From Nectonema munidae (lineage: Eukaryota; Nematomorpha; Nectonematoida; Nectonematidae), in contig JAUIRK010000649.1 of NCBI GenBank assembly GCA_030549495.1, forward strand, positions 62,001 through 126,000: a stretch of 64,000 bases of DNA, in the 5' to 3' direction. The notes beneath the pieces were generated by a model that saw only the letters and a list, made by a program, of their open reading frames with translations, was not told the origin of the DNA and did not search any database. Every line of letters begins with the position of its first letter. The first letter of the stretch is position 1. A program made the translations under genes and the position numbers. Below are positions 1 through 15,000 of this stretch, in pieces.

Positions 1-98
1 GGAGAAGACGAACGGCGAACGCGAGTGTCCACAACTTTGGAGTCATCTGTGCTTGGCGTGATCCATTCTTCATCTGCTTCATCGATTTTCATGGTACG
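1..98 (-). CDS. INTS6: INTS6 exon 15, cut by the window edge (residues 750-781)
   Basis: RTMKIDEADEEWITPSTDD follows directly on exon 14 and matches human KKGMMIDEADEF. The acceptor is CATTTAG. The exon runs off the left edge, so the conserved C-terminal INTS6 domain must lie outside the window. Confidence 0.88.
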
Positions 99-3000
99 CT
101 AAATGAAAGAAGGAATTAGGAACACAATAAGGAAGCAACAGATCCCCATATTCATGTCTAGACAGCTAAAGAAATGTTAGACACGATTGAACTACGAAGA
201 TTTGGTTACCTGTTTCAATCGTGTTAGGGCTCAGTCTTCATCAGAAATCTTTTATTTTTGATCGAGTAATTCAACACAAGTATTGTAACCAAGTTTAATA
301 ATATCTATTTACCTCGTATCAAGCTGATTTTGACAATTAAAATTTTTCCTCAATTTGCATACAACTTCCATTTGTGTTAGTTAGGGTTGAGGTTAGGTTT
401 AGTGTTAGCGCAATGATACATATATACATTTATATATAAACATTTTTTGACATTCTTGACACAAACTTTTCTATTTATTTGTATCAATACCCGTTTGCCA
501 TAAAAACATGGAGACATACATACGAATACATAGATACATATTGACAATAGACACCCATACACTGAAGTACTTAAATCTCAAAAACAGAGGTATTGTCATG
601 TGTGACCTCCCATTGAAACTTCTTATACGCCGCCAATAGTTTAAATTTCTGAGTATTTGTATTACCCTATACAAAGTACACTACCTCTAGGACAAATCCC
701 GCGAGGATAACAGCCATACGGACAACTGCCCAAAATACACTTGCTTATAAAATCTAATCATTTAAAAAAAATTTACCTATTGAAAAAAACGTTTATCTAT
801 ATAAATATAAAAAATATGAAAAAAGTTTGTTTTTTTGCTTCCCACCCATATTGTCACAATTATCACCATTCATGAAACTAGTTGTGATATTCTAACAGAC
901 ATATGTTTTGACGGAGTCAAAACAATAAGGTAAATGAGTATGGTAGATCAAATGTGAAGCCTTTTATCGTTACGCATTGAAGCGTTTTCTTACGAACTGT
1001 CACATGAAGATATTTGTATTAAAAATGTTTCCCAATAATTACATATTAATTTTAAAAATTGCCAAACTACCGACAAAGGGTCATTTACTCTAACCTTGAG
1101 AAAAAGTGCAATACGCTATCTATTAATTGAGTATGATAAAATGCAATAGAACAAAACACTCAAAACCTATTTGCGGAAATTTCATTTTCCGCTTATAATT
1201 TATGAAGTTGGTGAAATTGTTGCAATAGTACTAAATTTAAAATAAGTTTGACGTGAATTTTTAATCACGTGCTTCTGGTTATAAAAGTCTTATCACAAGC
1301 ACACATCGAATTTTTTTTGAGGTTCTTAGAAAACGTCTTCTGCTAAGATATGGCATTTAGCGAATTGGATCAATATTGCCGACAGTATTACATCAGTGAA
1401 ATGCAGAACTAGAACTACATATGCACTATCAAATGTAAATGGAACAAACGAGGCTGCTATAATGATACTCACATTTGAAAATAAATAAGAAATTGAAGAA
1501 TGCAATAATAAGCAAAGGTAAACTTTTTAAACACTCAAATTACTACAGTGACTTTTTGTTTTATGACTCTAAATTTGGCCGAGCGGATTTGTCCCAATAC
1601 CATACAATACACCACACCCATTCATTTCAATCATAACATATTCTTGTATGTATTTAAGGAATTTTAGTTTTCAAACATATAATAGTGAATTATGTTGGAA
1701 ACAACATTTGTGATATTTCTCCTCAAAAAGACTAGCAAGTTTTTGATATCCTTTGAAGAACAGTGTGTGTGTGCGCCAAGAAATGAAAATCGCCTGCTCT
1801 AAATATACACAATTCTATTGAAAAAGTAGGTAGAGGATTAATTTCAAAAGCTTCTATCTTAAAAGTTTCGGAAGAAAAAATGAACCTACCTTGTCCACTT
1901 TGAAGGGGTTTCCGAAGAGTTGTCTTCGCACAAATGAAACTCCCTCAATTTCGCGAAGGGGTGCAGGCATCTTCTTCATGTACTCGTGATAATTTCCCAT
2001 TTCGCTGATAGCCATCTCCGAAATATCGCCTTTTCAAATGACAAAGAAAACATGATTGATTTGTCAGCGAAAGACATTCAAAGAAAAACGATAAAATTAA
2101 ACGAAATGAAAATGGCAAAGACTTCAAATTTATAACTTTTTCATTTCATCAAAACGCCCAAAAGCGTCATTTGAAGCAAAATGTAAATATAAAAAAGGAT
2201 GCCCAGAAAAACTCAGTCTCAGAAAACTTAGAATTGAAAATTTGCTCTAAGAATACTGGGTCTCAAACTTTTTAAAAATGAATTAGTTGTTTCAAATTGC
2301 CCACTTTTCACAAAAAGTAAGCAGTTTCCTGCTTCTCAACACTCAGTCTTAGAAAACTCATCTCAATTTTAAATTTTTATTAAAAACTCAGTCTCAGAAA
2401 ACTTAGAATGGAAAATTTGCTCTAAGAAAACTGGGTCTCAAAAAACTTTTTAAAAATGAATGTTGTATCAAATTGCCCACTTTTCACGCAAAAAGAAGCA
2501 GTTTCCTGAAAACAAATTTTATGATGCTGAGTTTCCTGTTTTTTTTCTACGAAAATCCTTTACAATTTTTGTAAATTTATCAGATGTTATGCTCAAGTAA
2601 TCTTAAGTAAGCAATCATACATTATATAAGCCATTCTGAAGATTTTTTAGAGGACTTGATCATTTTTCTATAATTTTAGACTTTGCTATTTAATTTGAAT
2701 TTGAGACCAAGTATTACAAGACCGAGTTTTGCAATTGAAAGATTATTTTATTGAAACTCTATAGATATGCCACTATTATATGACATTTTTAAAGTGTAAC
2801 GAATTTAGGTTGCTTTCAAGGAAGTTTAGCGAAAGCATACAAAAGCATAAAAAATTAGATGTGATAGGATTTACATTTGCAGGTATAAACACTCTATTAC
2901 TTCAAACTTTGTTATAAAAGAGTTTTAATTTCTGTCTACTATGAATTGGAAGCTTGACAATCATCATTTTGAATTTCGAAGAAATTAGAAGAATATTTGA

Positions 3001-6000
3001 ATAGCAAAATTTTAATGACTTGTTAAAGACAAATGGTCCAGTTTCAAAATTTAAAAAATCTTCTAATATTTTTGCATACTTAATCTAAATATTATGTCTG
3101 AATTAATCTTAAGCAAGGAATTATACATTTTGTTTGGCTTTGTGAAGCTCTTTTAGAGGACATGAACATTTTTCTACAATTTAAGACTTTGAAATTCAAT
3201 GTGAATTAAGATCAAGTTTTCAGAGAGCTAGTTCTCTGAGATGGAGTTTTCTTAGCAATAAATAATGAGAGAGAGAGATGCAACTTTAAAAATAAAAATA
3301 GATTTGGGGTGTAAAATATCACACATAAAATAAGCAGGAATAGAGAGAGAGAAATTTTGCATATAAAAATTTACATTGTGAAATATAGGCTACCTTGTAA
3401 TACCTTTATAGTAATTCTGTTTTTTTTTAATTTGACTGGGGTCGTGAGTAAGGTTGGCTAGATAAGGGGGTTGGATCATTTAAGGTCTTGGGTTCGATCC
3501 CCCATCAAGCCTCCTTTCTTCATAGAACGATACAAGCGGGAAAAGTGTGCCTTCTCGATGAAAACACCCAACGATACCTTCAGACAGATCTGGTTTATCC
3601 GACACTGTTGGACTTGTCGGATTTTAACGAAATTTCTGCCAGTGTATGTATAAAGAATCTAAATTTGAAACTAAGGATCTTATGTTTAATGTGAAGAAAA
3701 ATCTTTGACAAATGATTGCTTCAACTTCTATCCCACACCAAAAAGATGGGAAAAGTAGAGAAACTAGTGCTTCTTCAAAGCATTATCTAAGATTCATCCA
3801 CAAACATATTAGAAATATTGAACTCCCTTTGTAAAAAGCAAAGTACTATCGCACAATCAATAAAGTGTGTTATGAAAAATAGAATTTTAATATTTTGTCT
3901 GTCGGATTTTAACACACTATGCACGCATGCTTAAAAGAAATTGGGTTGGATTTTAATAGCTAACAGTGTTGGAATGTGAATGTCCGAATAACGGGCGATA
4001 AAAGCTTTGCAAAAATCGGTTATATTGGATAGTGTGTAGGTTAGCGGGCTTGTCGGAAAATCGAAATCTGACTGTACATGTATCTATTATTATTATCCAA
4101 AAATAATAATGATTCATGCGTATATTGCACCTTACTTTGATTGATGAGGAAGTCTTTCGCATGGACATCGTTGTCGGAGAAAAAAGAGTGTTGGATAAGA
4201 TTTTTTCGCATCCGTGTCAACTGCAAGAGGAGCGCGTTTCTTGGAATGTCGTAGGGGTTGAGGTAGTGCGACTTTTTGGAGACATTGTGTTTCTTGAAGT
4301 TCAGCACAAAGCTGCTCAAGCTCAACTTCTTTTCATCTAGCAGTAGCTTTCTGAAAAATTGGATGTAGATACAAGATTTCACTTTGCTTTCATCATCACT
4401 ATTATAAACCATAATAATCCCGTCTCTGATGATGATAATAATAATAATAATAATGTGGAAACGACCCACTACGCGTATAAAGTTCATTGGCAACGAAATG
4501 CTTACTTTATAAATTCCTATACAGTCGGAAATTCCTCATCCTTAACTTTCTTTCTTTCCCTCTACACCTTATCCCAAAGATGATTCGTTGTTTCTATTTG
4601 GATCTATCCTGAGCATCAACTTTGCTAAGATCCAATTGGTCAAGCATCTTAGCCATGCTATCACTCCATCTTAACACTGTACGATCCTCACTCCTTTTCC
4701 CTTGACTTGTTCTTTCCAAGCTTTCTGAAGTAAATCGTGCTCATTTACCATACCTGCGGTGTTTGCTTCTGTCAATTACTGAAAGCACACTCAGCGTAAG
4801 TTGAGTTCTTTTCTTACTTCTTCGTTCTTTATTTTCAATTTTTTTAATTTTTTTTTTAGTTTTTTATTTTGTCTCAGCATTTTCATCTCCGTTGTGCCTG
4901 TTTTTTTCCTCACCTTTCTCTTTCAGATCCCAGCATTCAGAGCTATATGTCATTGTTAGTCTAACAAACCTTACCCACAACGATTTTGAAATTTCAAAAA
5001 TCAAAATTTTAAACAAATATATTCAGAATTCAACTTGCACAGAAATTTAAACTATATAATTACTGTAAACTGAAAAATGAAGAAATTTTGGCCGAAGATA
5101 AATTTTCGTGATTCGCGAGATAAAAAAGTTCATGTAGTGTTATTTTCGAGAGGAATCACAAATTTCAAAATTATTCTCATATAGTTTACTTATTTATGCA
5201 TATTCCCGAATTATATTCTCGCTAAATATATCAGCTTTTCGTAAATTTAGCGAAAATAGGAATATCGTAAGAAAGTTCATGAGACTCTAAAATTTTTACT
5301 TCCAAAACAGGATATTTGGCAGAAATGTAGTGTATAATTCTAATTTTTTGGGAGGCAGAATATACTACATTGAACTCATCCACACCGTATTCACCTTTTC
5401 TATTTCATCAATTTTTATTGGAAAAAATATATTCAACTTTGTACATTTAAGTATTTTCATCTGAATGGTAATTCACAAAAATTTTTTTTTACTTTTTTGT
5501 TCATCTTAGTAATGGAAATAAAAGTTTCACTAAATTTTAATTTTAGAAATTTGTATTTCTTAAGTATAATGGAAGCCAAAAATTAGGGTAAAATTTTGTT
5601 TTAGCCCGTAGAGAACTAGAAATGTAGAGATTAATGAACTGCCTTCTTTTTCAATGAAATTTTATATAGGTTAAAGCGGATGATTTTGATTTTTGGAAGA
5701 AATTAAAAAAAATTTCTTCCTATTCTTTATCAAATGATGCTATGTTCTTCATACATATTTAAAAAAAATTTAATTTTGGTTCAAAAATAAGCCTCGCTCG
5801 AGACGTAGGATTCTAGTTCCCAAAAATCTAGGTCCACTTAAAGATCATTGGTAGTGATTCTAGGTCCAGTTAAAGATCATTGGTACCGTTAATCTAGGTC
5901 GTTCTGATTCTAGGTCCTGTGAAAGATCATTGGTACCGTTAATCTAGGTCCTGTTAAAGATCATTGGTACCCCCGTGATTCTATGTCCTGTTAAAGATCA

Positions 6001-9000
6001 TTGGTACCTCCGTGATTCTAGGTCCTGTTAAAGATCCTTGGTACGGTGATTTTAGGTCATAAGATCATTCGTACCCCCGTAAATCTAGGACCAGTAAAAT
6101 ATTATTGGTACCTCGTTGATTCTAGGTCCTGTAAAAGATCATTTGTATCTCCGTGATTCTAGGTCCTTAAGGAGATCATTGGTATCCCCGTGATTCTACG
6201 TCCAGTTAAAGATCATTTGTACCCCTATGAATTAAGTCATGTTAAAGATCATTCGTACCCCCGTTAACATCACCGGTACCTCTAAAAAACGTTGATTAAA
6301 AAAGTTCCTTAGTACGCGTAAAGATAATTGGAGAAAAATATTCAACAAATAGAAAATTTAAACTAAATAACGTATTTCTATGGTGGTATTTGAATAAGTA
6401 AAAATATTTGTCTTTCTTTGATTGTTTGCTATTCGTAGTTTCCTTTGAATGAAACATCTTGGTTTTCTCATTTCCCATGCTTTTCCTTATCATCGTTAAA
6501 TGATATATTCGCTGTGTCCATAAATTTTGTGCTTGACATGCATTCCCAATTTAGTTGTGAGAAATGATGTTACACTCTTTTTGCTGAAACTTAAAAATTT
6601 TGGCTCAATCAGAAACACCACATTTTTCATTCACTAATATTTCCAATTCAAATAAAATCAATGAGTTCGTGTGAATTTGATCACGCGATCGCAAAAATGC
6701 CCTCGAATTTAAATGGCTCTGGCAGGACGTTTGGTTTTGGATACATGTTAACTACATCCAAAAATAAAATATGAGTTTATATATCTCACGTAGGTTAATA
6801 TTTTTCTACAGATTGAAACAACAATCAAAAATTAATTTCATTCTCCTGTCTAAGGAGAACTTCAAAAAATCTAAAACATCGCCGAGACCAGAACTCAACA
6901 TCAACACATTTAAACTTTGGTCCTTCCATTAGACACGCCCATTAACATCACAGCCAAAGCTGCCCACACTCTCCACCCCATCAATCACCTATATCACGCT
7001 CCACAAACACACAGACACATTAAGAATTCTATTTTCACACATAATCAAATTATCGTCTACCACAAATGCCAAAACAAAGATCCTAACTCAGAAACAAACA
7101 GATTTAAATAAAAGCATCCATACACAAACTATTCTAAAATCATCAAAAATCCCGCCTCCTTCAAAAATTTAAACTCAGACATACACACACACACACAACT
7201 CAGGATTAATAAAGCGCTACTTCTGAGCGAATGCATGCCCAGAATTAGGCCCTACGTGATACACACACGAAATTACGTACTTACACGAATGGATCTAGGG
7301 ACTAACCGAGCAGAAGCGAGTAGTCTTCCGGCAAGGCAGGGAGACGGTCTGTGGACGAATGGAGCGAACATGAACAAAATATCGATATTGGAGGCAAACA
7401 ACAGCAACAATATATTCTTCGACCAGAATAATCAGACGATATTTCGTATAAAGCAGAAGATTTGTATTAAGAAGCATTAATAAACGCAGACGATTCACAT
7501 TTTTGTAAAGTCGACATATGTCGACTGTGGTAGATAACCGGTTAAACAAAATCAAAACTTATTTTCCTCTTCGTATAAAGGAAAAGTCTCGAAGCATTGT
7601 TAGAATTGAATTTATTAGGTTATTTAGAATTTTTACGTCAAAAAACTAAAATGAAAGCTACAAATTGTCCCCAAGAGAAGAGAAGTATAGAGGGTGTATT
7701 GATTTACTTGTCAGCCAGGTATTTTTCCTTTTGCGATGCAACCAGAAAAAGAGGCTGAAGAAAGGGCATGTGTTGGGGACAGAAGACGCGCTTATTTTCG
7801 GAAGAGTAGCAACAACAGCCAACATCCGCTCCAGACAACTTGTAAACGTCATTAATCTGCTTCAAGCCAACAGATGCGATCAACTGATCATACTCTATTT
7901 TAGCCTGAAAATTCGTGGAAATGAGAATATAAGTAGAAAGTATTTGTATTTCTTTGTATTCATCCTGATCAACGCAGGTCATGTACCCAGTGGCGATTTT
8001 AAAGAGCACCAAACGCAAAAAGAAATTGAAAATATTCTGAAGGGCTATTTTCTTAAATTTATATCCATTTTGCCAGGTGAATCGATATTCAATATTTTCA
8101 TTTTTTTAACAATTATAAATTTTCAATTTAAATTAGAATATTTTTAATATGACAAAGCTGAAACATCGAATATTTTGAAGGAAAAGTTTGAAATTATTCA
8201 ATTTAAAGAATAGAAGACTAGATTTGCTATTAAAAATATTTCCACGAACGAAGTTGCTAATTCTATCAATTCTTGCAATTATAATGTAGCAAAACTTGGT
8301 GGAATTGTGTTAAACAAAATTGTGATTACAAAACATAAGTTCTTCAAAATTGCCATTATTGAGCCAACCAACCTAGAAGTCGCGAGGTATCTCTCCAATT
8401 CTATTTCAATTTTTTGTGCATACTCAGCCCTCCCCCTAGAATTATGCGTGAAAACGCCATTTTTGTGCCAGAATTGTGGAAAGTACAGGCATAATCAGAA
8501 TTATTGTCTGTCTAAGCATCCTAAATGTCTTAAATGCGGCAAATTAGGGCACAAGGATATTTCTTGTAATTCTTCTATTTGTTGTTGTAATTGTCAATGC
8601 AATCACCTGTTTAACGATAAAGCATGCCCTGTCTATTTAAAGAAGGCTAGCAACCAGAAAAATTTTGCTTTGAATTCTCCCAACTTTTTTTATAGAAAAC
8701 TCTCAATGACTTTCTCGATTTTACATATCAATCCTAGAAAATCTTTAATAGCCTATAACAATCTTATTTTTCTAGAAAAACAGCATTACGATTTAATTTT
8801 GCTAAATGAACCCTACATATATAAAAATAAGATCCACCTTTTTCCACTAAAAAGGTATAGTATTTTTCACAGCAATTTACCTTCTCTTTCGGCAATTTTA
8901 TATCATAAAAATATTGATATTTCCTTCCTTCCTCACCTCTCCACTGACTTTGTCACTACAACCATATGTCATGTAAACTCTTCCTCGTTTTTTGCATATC

Positions 9001-12000
9001 TGTATCTTATCCAAACTTAACTCAGAGAAAGTCTTGAATATTGGAGATACTAATGTTAGGCATTCACTATGGGACATTAAATGCAACTCAAGAGGTAAAT
9101 ATTTGTTTGGAAAAATGCTTGAATTCAATCTCCAACTGACTGATGATATCAAAAAACAACTTTTTCTTGTTTAAGATCTGAAAAGCATTTTGAATCTCAT
9201 ATTGATCTTTGTTTATCCTCACATCTAATGTCAAGTTTTATCCGTTCTTGAAGAATCTTGGAAGAGCCATCGCTTTCTGACCATCTATGTATTGAACTGA
9301 CTAAGTTTTGAAACAGAGCATCTAAACCAAAAGGAGAATTTTTCGTTTCATAAAGTTTTGACAAATAATATCATCTTTTTTGATCCTTTGCAATATAATC
9401 TTAACAGCTTTGACAATTTGAAAAACGAACCCCAAACACGCCAGGAAATTGATACATATCCTAAAAATTTGAATGTTTGCTTTACCAAGGCAGTGTCAGA
9501 TTCAAAATTCCTAGTCAAGTGTAAAAATGACTTTTGGAGCAATTTAAGAAAAATATTGAGGTTTGCCTGCAGAAAGTTGAAAAAGTCCAGAAATATTGAT
9601 GATTTTCGAATTTTTATAATATTAAGAGCTTCTATAGGAAAAAAATGTTGCATTTAAAAAAAAATAAGAGTACTCACAAAATCTAACCAATACTCCGCGC
9701 CAGTTTCTTTATTGACAAATCAAGGCAAAGTCCTTAATTATAACATGGACTCTTTAGAAATTTTAGATCATTTCTTTTCTAATCATACCAACTGTCCTGC
9801 ACCGAGATCCATCCCAGATAAATGCCTTACTTTCGATAAGATTACTTCCGACGAACTACTATTTTGTATGAAGTTGCTAAGCACCAACTCTGCTCCTGGT
9901 TATAATAAAGTTACATTTCACTCTATCAAATTAACTCTTCCCTTTTTTGAACAGAAACTTCTAATCCTATTCAACTCATTTCTTACTCATAGTTATTTTC
10001 CTGAGACTTTCATCAAACTAGGGAAAATAATATTGCTACCTAAGAAGAAACCTAACAGTAATAAGTTAGATAACTGTAGGCCTATCACATTGCTCCCCTG
10101 CCTCGGCAAAGTATTTGAAAAATTATTACGCCTACGTATTTTGGATCACATTGAAAAAACAAAATGTATTAATAGGTACCAATTCGCTTATGTGTTTAAA
10201 CGCTCTTCTGAAATAGCAATTGACTGAATAGCATCTATAATCTTTGAATGCTTTAAGAAAAGTCAAAGTCTCACCACTTTCTTTATAGACTTTGAAGGCG
10301 CCTTCAACGCTGCATGCCATTATTGTATCATCAGGAATATGCCAAAATGAAGTTTCCACTTTATATTACTGAGTTAATGACTTCATATTTGTATGATAGA
10401 ATTTTTTTTGAAAAATCATTCTAATTTACAAAAAAAACTTTGTTGTGCTCTACACCTCAAGGGGGTCGTTTTTCAAATCTCTTATTCACAATTCTTGTCG
10501 ACGCATTACTTGAATTTTTGGAGAGTCAAAGCTGCTTTTTTCAAGCATTTTCTGATGATTTAGTCATCGGTGTTATTGGAAAAAACCCAACGAGTAATCT
10601 TATAGAACTTGACAGAATATTGCACAAAACACAACTTTTTGTCTCTTTACTCAACCTTTCATTCAATGCTAACAAATGTTCCCTTGTCAATTTTTCGAAA
10701 AAACCTCACAGATACCCTGATAACAACAAAGAATACTCACATTTAACTTCAGTTATACATCAATCTTCTTATTCAATTCAAGTGCGCACCTTTGTGTGGA
10801 AGGAGGAAGGGCATCAATCCTGCCGGTCCCCTAAAAAATTAGCCGGTAGAGATATAGGTTTTATTATAATAAAACTTTAAATAATTTTTTGAAAGAAGGT
10901 CTTAATAACTACAGCACTATCCACTGATTGGATGTAAAAGACACCAATGATTAAGTCATTACTCACTTGTAAAAGACTTAATTGATTGCCACTACTCACT
11001 GATTCGCTGCAAAAGGCAACATTAAGTCACTGCTCACTGTTTGGATGTACGAGATTTCACTGATTTAGTCCCTATTCACTGATTGGCTGCAAAAGACTGA
11101 ACTGATCAAGTTAATACTCACTGATTGGCTGAAAAAGACATTCTTGATTAAGGCTCTACATGGCCAAGAAACGTCTTAGACAGAAAGAAAATAGCACTCA
11201 TGCTAGACAGCGAACTATCAAACTGATTTTGATAGAAAACTTCTTGCAAAATAGAAATGCCTTTTTCCTATCGGTGTAATAAAATGAATGCGTTAGTTCA
11301 CATCATCAATTAAAATTCATTCAGTTCAACTTATAACCCTAACCCTATGTTTGAAATGATTGCTTCGATTCTGATGTCATTTTATTGGTTTAAACAAAGA
11401 AATTATTTAAATTTATTTTATCCAATCACAACAAAGAGTTTGAATACTCCTTCCTCCCATGACAAAAAAGGCAACCATTATATATAATATAGATTACGAC
11501 ACAATACAAAATGGGAGAAGACAACGGCTCTGTCTGATAAAATAAATGTATAACTGTTAAGGTAACCTTTATAATCAATTATGTTTTCTCCTTCATGAAT
11601 GTTCGTCTTGTTTTATTGTGGGGCCATGTACTAGAAAAGGGGTGGCCAACCCATGGCGCATTGTTTAATCCAAAATGATGCATTGAGGACTTTCTATCTA
11701 TGTTAAAAATTAAACCTACCTAAGACAAAAAATGCACTTTTTACATAAACAATGAAGATAAAATTAATTTTTGAAAATATAAAAATTTTAAATGTTTCTT
11801 TATCTATGATAATTTTATGTATAAAATTGAGTTAGTTGTTTATAACGAACTAAGTGAACTTTAGAAGAATAAAAATGTTCAGACTTTTTAAACGGTTTTT
11901 AATACAAATTGTGGGATTATTCTGATGATTAACCGTTTGAAAAGGAACAGAAAATTTTGGCGCCTCATCATCAAAAACACTATATTTGGCTCCAAGGACG

Positions 12001-15000
12001 CAATCAGAAATTCTTGAAGAAGGGGACAAAAACAAGAAGATTTATATTATAGATTTATTATTTTTATAAATCATTGTTTTTAAATCGACGTTAAAAATTT
12101 TGATTCTTTCATTAGAAATGTAAATTAAAAAGTTTAGAAGTTTTCATAACATAAGCTTATCTGATTGGAGACAACTGCCCCCCCCCCCTCATTGCGGACT
12201 TATTTGGCGCATACCCCTGGACATGTTATTCAGAAAAAAAGAGGGAAGAAAAGTTGACTTGATTTTTGAGCTTTTTTAGATGCGTGAGGACGTTGTATGA
12301 AAGGAAGTTTTCAGCGACATCAGGAATCGTGAGAAAATGGAGATTAATCTTTTGAAAAGCTTTTTTGAGGGACTAAAATATGAAGAAAAAAAATCTGTTC
12401 AACCCTCCAGAAGGAGAAAAGGATGTTAAGAAAAATATCATATTCAGATATAGGATTATATCTGAATGCTAAGTTTCATATAAAATTGCCGTAATTCTTT
12501 CAGGCAAAATGTCTTACAAGAAATAAATATCCTAAATGTTATAAGTTATATGAAAATTCATTTAAAAAGAAAAGAAGACGATTCAGCTGCGGCATTTAAA
12601 GATGGTGGCCCGCCAAAATCGATTAAAAAGAACTTTAATTTCAATTAAAATCTTTTTTATTTCAATATTAATAAATGGTTATTCAAAACTGCAATCAGTC
12701 ACTGTTCTTCTTGAAATCGTCGTGATGCAGCGAAAATTTCAAAAATTACATTTATGATATTATATCTCAGCAGAATGATTACTTTTTTTAAAAAAAAAAC
12801 ATCGCACAGTAAATTCGTAAAAAATTTTAAAAAAAATCCTAAGATACGAAATACAGTGCAACCTCCTCACGTATCCGAGCAGGCCAGGCAACAAGTTAGT
12901 AGTAGTTGATCGGTTACGCGCAACTTTGGATACCTAAAAAAGAATAATGTTGCTATGGCTTCCAGTCAGGTGTCTATAGAGCTTTAAAAAAGGTCATGTT
13001 TTGTTTGAGAACTAAGAGAAATTACAATAAAGATCGAGAACTAAGAAAAGAATAAAGTTAGGAAGTTCGGTGTTTGAGGAACATGACATTTGTTCGCAAC
13101 CGCGACATTCTTCTACCTGCAATAGAAAACAAAGATTTGGCAGGGTGGAAGTGAAGTCTACGAGAAAACATATTGATTATAGGAATTTTAGCATTGATCC
13201 CATCATTACCATCGAATAAAACATTTTGTTATACAATAGAGAAAATTGCTGCGTGACTTCAAACTTCTAGTAAAAAAGATGGAGGCATTAAGGATTAACC
13301 TCTCTTTTAGAGTGCACAGTAGAGAGTGTGTAGAGTGTAGAGCTTCGTGTAGTAAAGAATTTCGCTTCAAACACAGACCCAAGGACCCAAACAACAAATG
13401 GCAAATTTTCAGAAAAAAATGCACTCTTTCGCAATTATGAGTATAATTTTCAGTTTTCATTTTGATTATTATGAGGAAGAAATGAAATACTTCATTATGT
13501 TCTCTTTGTGTTCTTTAATTTCTTTAAACAATTTCTTAATAAAAAATCTTTTTCTTTTTTTGAATTTCTTCATTTGAAGTTTTACATAATGCTTCTTCAG
13601 AGAATAGAATGTAAAGAAAAGTGAATTCGATGTATTGCTAAATAGTATTAAATTTTCTGGGTTATGTCACTTTTCCTACCCAAAATGTCTTGTTTCACTC
13701 GTGTACATAGCACATCATAAGGTTATTGCAGTTCTTAACTCAAAATGATTTAAAAAAAAGCCACCTGCTTCAAAATGCCCCAGAAGAGGGAGAGCAAAAA
13801 AGTTATTTATAAGCTTATCGAGTGTATGCAAATGTAGATTCGTATTATTTCTGGTAATTAACTTAAGGATCTTCGCGTATTTTAAAACATGTGCATCTCT
13901 GTCAAAGATCTTATTTGATTGATGAATAATGTAATTCTACTTCCATTATTCAGAAGGAGATTTTTGGGATATTTCATTTTTTAATTCCCTCATAAATATT
14001 CTGTGAAGAAAAATTTCATTAAAAATCGAACATTTTTCTATTTTAGAATTTATGATAGTGAAAAAGGATATTGATTGGGCGTTCAACCCTGAGTGAAGGC
14101 ACATCTAAAGAACAAAAAAATTTCATAAAAAAAATCTCCAAAAATCCTCTAAAGTCCTTTGACAAAAAAAATTGGTTCATTTTATTTTGAATTTTTTCCA
14201 TTTGAAAGGTCAACTCAAAAAATAATACTTCTCATCTACAATTCATTTTTGATATGAAAATGGGGAATAATCTTTTAGAAGGTGGAAGGTATATATATTT
14301 ATATACATTTTTTATACTGGATGGGAAAGGTTTGGTAAACACTGACCTAAAATATACTTTATCAAAATCGATTACGAACTTTCTTAGCACATCTTCGCTA
14401 GTAATGAGTGCATGATGGAAAACAAGCATGAAAATTTATTTAATATTTTTTACACAAATATGAGACATCGTGGTGATGAAGTGAAAGAGAACAAAAAATA
14501 ATTTCTTACGAGGTAATAGTAGGAAGGAACATTCTTGATGTAGGTCGATTCATACTTTTGGATCCAGGATGGACTAGGCTTCTTGTTGTTGAACTTTTTG
14601 TTTAATTCATCTTCACAAAAAATATTTTAAAAAGTGTGAAAGATAAATATTCATCACCATCATCACTATAAACATCATCGCAATCTTGTTTATCATTGTA
14701 AAGAGTCTAGGATCAAGAATGATCCAATAGGCTTAGTCCCAAGAAAGCGTATATATCTTTGGGATGCGATATTGACAGAAAAAAGTGAAGTTTTTGTAAA
14801 CGATCCACATACTAGTTTGTAACAAAGTTTAGATCGATGTTTTAACGGCGCTTATTTCCATATAAGCGACAAGCGTTCATTTTTGTCCCAGATCAGCTCT
14901 TACCGACTTTGACATTCGATAAACATTGCGAAATGTATCATAAATAAATATTTTTCTTGAAAAATCCGTGCATAAGTCGAAGTGTTTTTGAATTTCTTCA

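Noticed and set aside
4116-4340. Plus-strand 74-codon frame
   Set aside because: Shadow of INTS6 exon 13, which matches the family on the minus strand.
5805-6285. Regular repeats that could suggest a CRISPR array
   Set aside because: Units abut directly with no unique spacers, the context is a eukaryotic intron, and no cas-like gene exists.
8457-8650. CCHC zinc knuckles taken as retroviral or LTR gag
   Set aside because: They are followed by a LINE endonuclease and a non-LTR RT. No protease, integrase or terminal repeat is present.
12870-12935. Minus-strand stretch VSKVARNRSTTTNLLPGLL after an acceptor-like TTTTTTAG, first taken as INTS6 exon 11
   Set aside because: The sequence resembles a pogo/Tigger terminus, and a much better match to the INTS6 segment, with correct phases, lies at 12,259-12,372.
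13206-13460. Overlapping frames on both strands (84 and 64 codons)
   Set aside because: No recognisable motif, no fitting INTS6 segment is missing here, and neither frame has supporting splice sites.
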